DNA from: Devosia crocina
GTDB lineage: Bacteria > Pseudomonadota > Alphaproteobacteria > Rhizobiales > Devosiaceae
Reading direction: 5' to 3'
DNA: 64,000 bases
Assembly: GCF_900116545.1 (NCBI RefSeq)
Contig: NZ_FPCK01000001.1
Location: 1,302,001 to 1,366,000, forward strand
Positions 59,733 to 64,000 of this stretch are shown one piece after another. A program made the position numbers and the translations under genes. Each line of letters opens with the position of its first letter. The stretch's first letter is position 1. The notes beneath the pieces are model-generated. The model was given only the letters and a program-made list of their open reading frames with translations, did not search any database and was not told the DNA's origin.

Positions 59733-61481
59733 ATGGTGGTAATCAAGTTTGCGGGCTTCACCGGCGAGCAGCCGCGGATCATCCCGCGCCTGTTGCCCGA
59801 TAGCGGCGCGCAGAGCGCAGTCGACGTGCGCCTGGATGATGGTGGCCTTACCCCCATGCGGCGCTCCAAACGCACGGCCAAGCTCGCGAGCAGCGGCCAG
59901 AAGACCATATTTCGGCATGGCTCTGCCTGGTTGAGCTGGCCGGGAATAGTCCATGCCGTGCCGGGTCCGGTGGCAACCGATCGCCTCTATTTCACCGGAG
60001 ACGGCGCCCCCAAGATGCGGGTAGGCGAGAACACCTATCCCCTTGGCGTCCCGCACCCGACAGGTGCACTGACTGCCACTTTGGCAGGGACTGGCGCAGG
60101 CGATGTGCAGACACGCACCTATGTCTATACCTGGGTGACAGAATATGGTGAGGAATCCGAGCCGTCGCCGCCCGCGGCCTCGGTCGACTGGAAACCGGGA
60201 AACACCGTTACCTTGAGCGGGTTCGCGGCGCCCCCGGCGGGGCGTGGCATTATCAAGCAGCGGATCTATCGGACGCAAACAGGTCGAGCGGCCGGAACGT
60301 ATCTCTACTTCATCGCCGAGCGAAATGCCACGGCCGCCAACTTCAACGACGCCATTCCGGTCGACGCCTTCAACGAGCCGTTGCGGACGGCCGATTGGAA
60401 CGCGCCACCTGACAACCTTCAGGGGCTGATCACGGTGGCGAACGGGATAATGGCCGCTTTTGTGGGCAAGGACCTCTACTTCTGCGAGCCATTCCACCCC
60501 CATGCGTGGCCCGAGAAATACATCCTGACGATGGACTATGAGATCGTGGCGCTTGCGGCGACCCAGACCTCGATCATGGTTGTTACCAAAGGGACGCCTT
60601 ACATCGTGGCAGGCGCGCATCCGGACAGCATGCAGCAGGTGAAGCTTGAAGCGAACCTGCCGTGCATCAATGCCCGCGGCTGCATCGATCTCGGCTTTGC
60701 CTTTTGCTATCCCAGCAAAGAAGGCCTCGTCGCGATCCGCGCCGATGGATCGGTGGGGCTCGTCAGCGGGGCACTCTTCAATACCGAGGAGTGGCAGAGG
60801 CTGTCACCTCAGACGATGGTGGCCGGTCAGATGTCCGGGCGCTATGTGGCGTTCTACGACACGATCGACGATGACGACTTCCGCCGTGCCGGCGCGCTCT
60901 TCATCGATGTCGGTCAGCAGCCCTTTTTGATCCGGTCGAGCGCTATCGCCAGCGCGACCTTCTATGACGTTGAAAAGAGCGAGCTGCATTATCTGGCGAC
61001 CGGATCGACCGACATTGTCCAGTTGGACCCATTGGATGCGCCGAGGGCCAATATGTACTGGAAGAGCAAGCCTTTTGTCCTCGGAGCTCCAGATACGTTC
61101 GGTGCGATCCTGATCGACACCGATGTGCGGTTGTCCGGCAATGAAGAGGCGGAAGCCCAGGCCGAGCTCGATGCGGCCATTGCCGAAAATGAAGCGCGGA
61201 TCGCAAACGGCACTCATAAAGGTCCGATAAACGCCAGCGTCTTGAACGATGTTCCTCTTGCAGGACATGAGCTCGTGCCGCTTCCAACATTTGAGCCCAG
61301 CCTTGTTATCGGCGTCTATGCCGATGGAAAGCGCGTCGCGTCCATCTCGGCCACTGGCCGGCCGGTACGCCTGCCCGCGGGCTTTCTGGCACGCACCTGG
61401 GAGATTGACGTGAGCGGCACCATCAAGGTGGCGCAGGTCGCGATCGGGCGCACCGTCGAGGAGCTGAGAGGGGTCGTATGA
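59733..61481 (+). CDS. Large tail/virion protein
   Basis: This protein of 582 residues starts MVVIKFAGFTGEQPRIIPRL. FTGEQPRIIPRLLP with LRSG-like GAQSAVDVRLDDGGLTPMRR, and a WVTEYGEESEPSPPAASVDW block (a fibronectin-like strand) are seen in short-tailed phage tail-tube or nozzle-like proteins. It ends in an acidic coil and beta region. The role is inferred from position and size. Confidence 0.75.
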   Translation: MVVIKFAGFTGEQPRIIPRLLPDSGAQSAVDVRLDDGGLTPMRRSKRTAKLASSGQKTIFRHGSAWLSWPGIVHAVPGPVATDRLYFTGDGAPKMRVGENTYPLGVPHPTGALTATLAGTGAGDVQTRTYVYTWVTEYGEESEPSPPAASVDWKPGNTVTLSGFAAPPAGRGIIKQRIYRTQTGRAAGTYLYFIAERNATAANFNDAIPVDAFNEPLRTADWNAPPDNLQGLITVANGIMAAFVGKDLYFCEPFHPHAWPEKYILTMDYEIVALAATQTSIMVVTKGTPYIVAGAHPDSMQQVKLEANLPCINARGCIDLGFAFCYPSKEGLVAIRADGSVGLVSGALFNTEEWQRLSPQTMVAGQMSGRYVAFYDTIDDDDFRRAGALFIDVGQQPFLIRSSAIASATFYDVEKSELHYLATGSTDIVQLDPLDAPRANMYWKSKPFVLGAPDTFGAILIDTDVRLSGNEEAEAQAELDAAIAENEARIANGTHKGPINASVLNDVPLAGHELVPLPTFEPSLVIGVYADGKRVASISATGRPVRLPAGFLARTWEIDVSGTIKVAQVAIGRTVEELRGVV

Positions 61482-61738
61482 GCCATTTCCGTGATGCGCG
61501 TCTTGTTGAGGACCTCGAGCTGTTGGTGGGCTCACGCGCGCGGGGCAAATCGCGCGCGGCCGTGCGGATCGAGGACATCGAGGCCCTGCTACAAGTCCCG
61601 CGAAACCTCCGCTCTAAGAAGGCTGCTGGCGCGACAGTCGACCCGGCGGAGTTCAACGCCCTGGTTGATGATCTCACGGCTTTGTACGACATCATGCGAT
61701 CTCTGGCGGACGCCCTGCAGGGTCGTGTCCGACCTTAG
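61478..61738 (+). CDS. Small hypothetical phage protein
   Basis: This protein of 86 residues overlaps the previous stop by 4 bases. It is helical and basic (RLVEDLELLVGSRARGKSRA, then FNALVDDLTALYDIMRSLAD). Not recognised. Confidence 0.7.
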   Translation: MSHFRDARLVEDLELLVGSRARGKSRAAVRIEDIEALLQVPRNLRSKKAAGATVDPAEFNALVDDLTALYDIMRSLADALQGRVRP

Positions 61739-61779
61739 TGGTTTACCCAAAACGGCGCCTGAGATAGTTTGCCGATGAA

Positions 61780-61811
61780 GCGCATGGACGTGCTCCTTAA
61801 GAAGGAAGCGC
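61780..61811 (+). promoter_or_regulatory. Conserved virion-gene leader, copy 3
   Basis: GCGCATGGACGTGC (61780-61793) is followed by the hairpin TCCTT-AAG-AAGGA, with GTGC pairing GCGC (61808-61811) across one bulged A. The ribosome site AAGGA for the gene at 61815 is in the stem. The stem differs in sequence from copy 1 but pairs the same way. Confidence 0.62.
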
Positions 61812-61814
61812 GTC

Positions 61815-63326
61815 ATGGCTGCAAGTCGAAGTGGGCGGGTGCTGGAGCCCAAAGTTAGTGTCGTACCGTCTCGCGAAGCACAGCAGTACGAAGTAGCCAC
61901 CAGCTCACGTGTTCCGGTCATAGTCGAAGGCGGCGAGCCGCCGCGCGGGGTCAATTCCGGAGGCACCACCGGGGGCGATGCGAACGCGCCCAAGCCGCCC
62001 ACGCTTGAAGAGCGGATCCTTTCCAACGCAGATAGCCAGTCCTCACTCGGCACGGACTGGCTGAACTTTGCCAAAGATCAGTGGAATCTGTCCTCTGGGC
62101 GGCAGGCGGAGCTCGACGAGCTCTACAAGAAGATGAGCGCCGAGCAGCTCGAGCTGACCAAACAGCAGCTCGAATACACGCGCGGCGTTACCAACAAGCA
62201 ATCCGCCATGGCGGACGCGCAGCTGGCATTGGCGACCAAAGTCGCCAATCAGCAGATGCAGATCGCTGACTGGCAATTCCAGGTCGCGAAAGAAGACCGC
62301 GAGCGGTACAACACCAAGTTCAAGCCGATCGAGGATCAGTTCATTGCCGAGGCGAGCAATTATGCCTCGCCGGAACGGCTTGCACAGGTGGCCGCAGAAG
62401 CGAAAGCCGACGTGCTCACCGCTGCCGAGCAGAGCAAAGAAGCAGCCCGGCGCCAGTCTGCCGCGATGGGCATCAACCCAAACAGCGGTCGGTTTGCCGG
62501 TATCGAGCGCGCAGGCGAACTGGGTACAGCTCTCGCCTCCGCCGGCGCGCAGAACAATGCCCGAACCGCAGCGAAGGACAAGGGCCTGGCGCTCAAGGCC
62601 GACGTCGCCAATCTCGGGCGGGGGCTGGCGGCCACATCGGCCCAGGCGACCGCGCTTGGGCTCAATGCAGGCAGCGCCGCAACCAGCGGCACGACGGCTG
62701 CAACGGGCTTGGGCCTGCAAGCTGGCAACTCCGCCATCGGAAACATGAACTCTGCAATCGGGCTCGGTATCGACACCCGTTCGAGCATTCTTGGCGCCGG
62801 TCAGACCAACCAAAGCATGTTCAACAATTCGACCAGCATTGTGAACCCAGGCTTTGGCGGCGCGCTGACCGGACTGCAGGGGCAGGGCGCGACGCTCGGC
62901 AATTTCTACAACACCCAAGTCGGCATCCAGCAGCATAATCAGCAGCGATCAGACAACAACTTCAACGGCATCATGGGAGCGATCGGTACTGGCCTCGGTC
63001 TCTTCCTCTCGGACGAGAACGTCAAAGAGGACAAGCGCCCCATTCCCGAAGGCGAGGCCCTCGACAAAGTCATCGATCTGCCTGTCGAAAGCTGGCGCTA
63101 CAAGGAAGGCGTCGCCGACGAGGGCGAGCATGTCGGCACCTATGCCCAGGACTTCCAGGAGGTCACAGGCAAGGGCGACGGCCACACCATTCCAGCCCAG
63201 GATGCGATCGGGCTCACCATGAAGGCTGTGCAGGACCTCAACAGCAAGGTCGATCGCTTGGCGAAAGCGGTCGGCATTGCGCCACCCGCCAAGAAGAAGC
63301 CCGCCCAGCTGCCGCTGGCCGCATAA
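61815..63326 (+). CDS. Fibre or spike protein with Peptidase_S74 chaperone domain
   Basis: This protein of 503 residues has a disordered N-terminus, a long coiled coil (about 75-200, including LTKQQLEYTRGVTNKQSAMA), Gly/Ser/Asn-rich sequence (280-375), and the C-terminal S74 intramolecular chaperone: FLSDENVKEDKRPIPEG, VESWRYKEGVADEGEHVG, TYAQDFQEVTG. S74 domains assist trimerisation and usually cut themselves off; the SDENVKED start matches the cleavage region. Confidence 0.9.
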   Translation: MAASRSGRVLEPKVSVVPSREAQQYEVATSSRVPVIVEGGEPPRGVNSGGTTGGDANAPKPPTLEERILSNADSQSSLGTDWLNFAKDQWNLSSGRQAELDELYKKMSAEQLELTKQQLEYTRGVTNKQSAMADAQLALATKVANQQMQIADWQFQVAKEDRERYNTKFKPIEDQFIAEASNYASPERLAQVAAEAKADVLTAAEQSKEAARRQSAAMGINPNSGRFAGIERAGELGTALASAGAQNNARTAAKDKGLALKADVANLGRGLAATSAQATALGLNAGSAATSGTTAATGLGLQAGNSAIGNMNSAIGLGIDTRSSILGAGQTNQSMFNNSTSIVNPGFGGALTGLQGQGATLGNFYNTQVGIQQHNQQRSDNNFNGIMGAIGTGLGLFLSDENVKEDKRPIPEGEALDKVIDLPVESWRYKEGVADEGEHVGTYAQDFQEVTGKGDGHTIPAQDAIGLTMKAVQDLNSKVDRLAKAVGIAPPAKKKPAQLPLAA

Positions 63327-63338
63327 GGAGACACGGAA

Positions 63339-64000
63339 ATGTTCGGCATTGGCCTTGGTGGTTTCGTTGATGGGTTCACCCGCGGCATGGGCTTGCGCGA
63401 GGAGATGAAAGATCGCGAGCAGAACCGGCTTGACCGGGCGGAAGATCGGAAATGGCGAGCCGAAGATCGCGCCTTCCAGCAGGAGGAGCGGGCATTCGCT
63501 CGATCGGAGCGCCAACGCCAGTTGGGACAGCGCAACCGTATCGAAGCCATCCAGTCCGACGCGCGGCAGGAATTTGCCCAAGGCGTAGAGGCGGGCACCT
63601 ATAAGGAAAGCGAGTTCGACAAGTTCTGGGTCGAATACGCCATGCCGCGCCTGCAGGGTGAATATATCATGCAGGGCGACATCGACTCGGCAAAGGCGCT
63701 GGCCGACTGGAGCACCAGCACGAATTCAACGCGCGGTCGAAACCTGTTTGCGACGGCTCTTGCGCACTACCAGTCCGGCAACCACGCCAAGGCGCTCGAG
63801 ATTGCCAGCGAGGCCGCCAACCTGCCTGGATATGGCCCTGGCATGGATTTCCGCGTTGAGGAGCTCACCACCAAGAAGGGCGACCATGTCGGATGGGCGG
63901 CCGTCTACACCGATGCCGATGGGAATGAGTTCCAGCAGGAGATGGACGACGAGGACGTCGGCACCTTCATCTCCGGACTTCTCAACCCGCAGGCTACTTT
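63339..64000 (+). CDS. Phage virion protein, N-terminal part
   Basis: The frame opens at ATG 63339 behind AAGGAG and runs off the window with no stop; 220 codons are visible. It starts MFGIGLGGFVDGFTRGMGLR, then a charged coiled coil (REQNRLDRAEDRKWRAEDRA), then a mixed domain (FDKFWVEYAMPRLQGEYIM). This architecture is usual for internal virion proteins of short-tailed phages. The identity is open. Confidence 0.7.
   Translation, partial: MFGIGLGGFVDGFTRGMGLREEMKDREQNRLDRAEDRKWRAEDRAFQQEERAFARSERQRQLGQRNRIEAIQSDARQEFAQGVEAGTYKESEFDKFWVEYAMPRLQGEYIMQGDIDSAKALADWSTSTNSTRGRNLFATALAHYQSGNHAKALEIASEAANLPGYGPGMDFRVEELTTKKGDHVGWAAVYTDADGNEFQQEMDDEDVGTFISGLLNPQAT

Larger units (their letters stand above)
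25201..64000. mobile_element. Tailed-phage prophage, left part (right end outside the window)
   Basis: From tRNA-Ser to the right edge nearly all recognisable genes are phage genes in a standard order: integrase, leftward early operon with methyltransferases, repressor switch, replication, terminase, portal, scaffold, capsid, adaptors and fibres. The left boundary is inferred from the tRNA and integrase; the exact attL core and the matching attR cannot be seen. The N4-gp56-type capsid protein, large portal and S74 fibre, with no tape measure so far, fit a short-tailed phage better than a long-tailed one, but this is inference. All structural frames are intact, so the element may be inducible. 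Confidence 0.93.

Overview
The window is GC-rich DNA that reads as a chromosome segment of an alphaproteobacterium, most likely Hyphomicrobiales close to Devosia or Pelagibacterium. This placement rests on gene content (queA-tgt next to a cyclophilin, recG near sdhE-mfd, an IalB-family protein, an ExoD-family protein, TerC) and on protein style; no database search was run. Bases 1 to about 25200 are ordinary core genome. From about 25200 to the right edge lies a prophage whose right end is outside the window.

Core region (1-25200). A cyclophilin C-terminus is followed by a small secreted protein, a YdcZ-type transporter, the queuosine genes queA and tgt separated by an ExoD-family protein and an MscS channel, pgi and map. 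Next come an ABC exporter, tRNA-Lys(TTT) on the minus strand, a divergent SPOR-like membrane protein, and glmU-glmS (UDP-GlcNAc synthesis). recG converges on glmS. A small PRC-barrel-like protein, sdhE and mfd follow, then an IalB-family protein, a UbiH-type monooxygenase, TerC, a quinone oxidoreductase and tRNA-Ser(TGA). Tgt has lost three of the four zinc ligands of its family.

Prophage (about 25201 to beyond 64000). A tyrosine integrase follows directly on tRNA-Ser. The early operon runs leftward (34250 to 26624), with most genes overlapping by 4 bp. It carries a GapR (DUF2312) homologue, a Fis/PrrA-like helix-turn-helix protein, a DUF5131 (phage Gp37/Gp68) protein, an N6/N4 adenine or cytosine methyltransferase, and a C5-cytosine methyltransferase whose recognition region consists of six repeats ending in ADPR. 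The switch region (34300-35150) has an XRE repressor flanked by two clusters of 17-bp inverted repeats. A Cro-like protein and a replication protein follow; the replication gene contains iteron-like repeats, so the origin probably lies inside it. After it comes a DUF2829 (Tad2-like, possible anti-Thoeris) protein.

Late region. The packaging and head genes are TerS, TerL, portal, a scaffold-like protein, a CsrA-like protein, an N4-gp56-type capsid protein, adaptor proteins, tail or fibre proteins including a glycine-rich adhesin, DUF4376 and DUF1353 proteins, and a Peptidase_S74 fibre protein. Between the scaffold and capsid genes (44160-48800) sits a mixed-strand cargo island. It holds a self-contained small-RNA unit (terminator, promoter, structured RNA, terminator), an HNH endonuclease, a ribbon-helix-helix regulator with twin palindromic operators, and several unknown genes. 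Three virion genes share a 5' leader, GCGCATGRACGTGC, followed by a hairpin that sequesters the ribosome binding site; in two of the three the stem differs in sequence but still pairs. No holin, endolysin of a familiar type or tape-measure gene was recognised; these may lie to the right.
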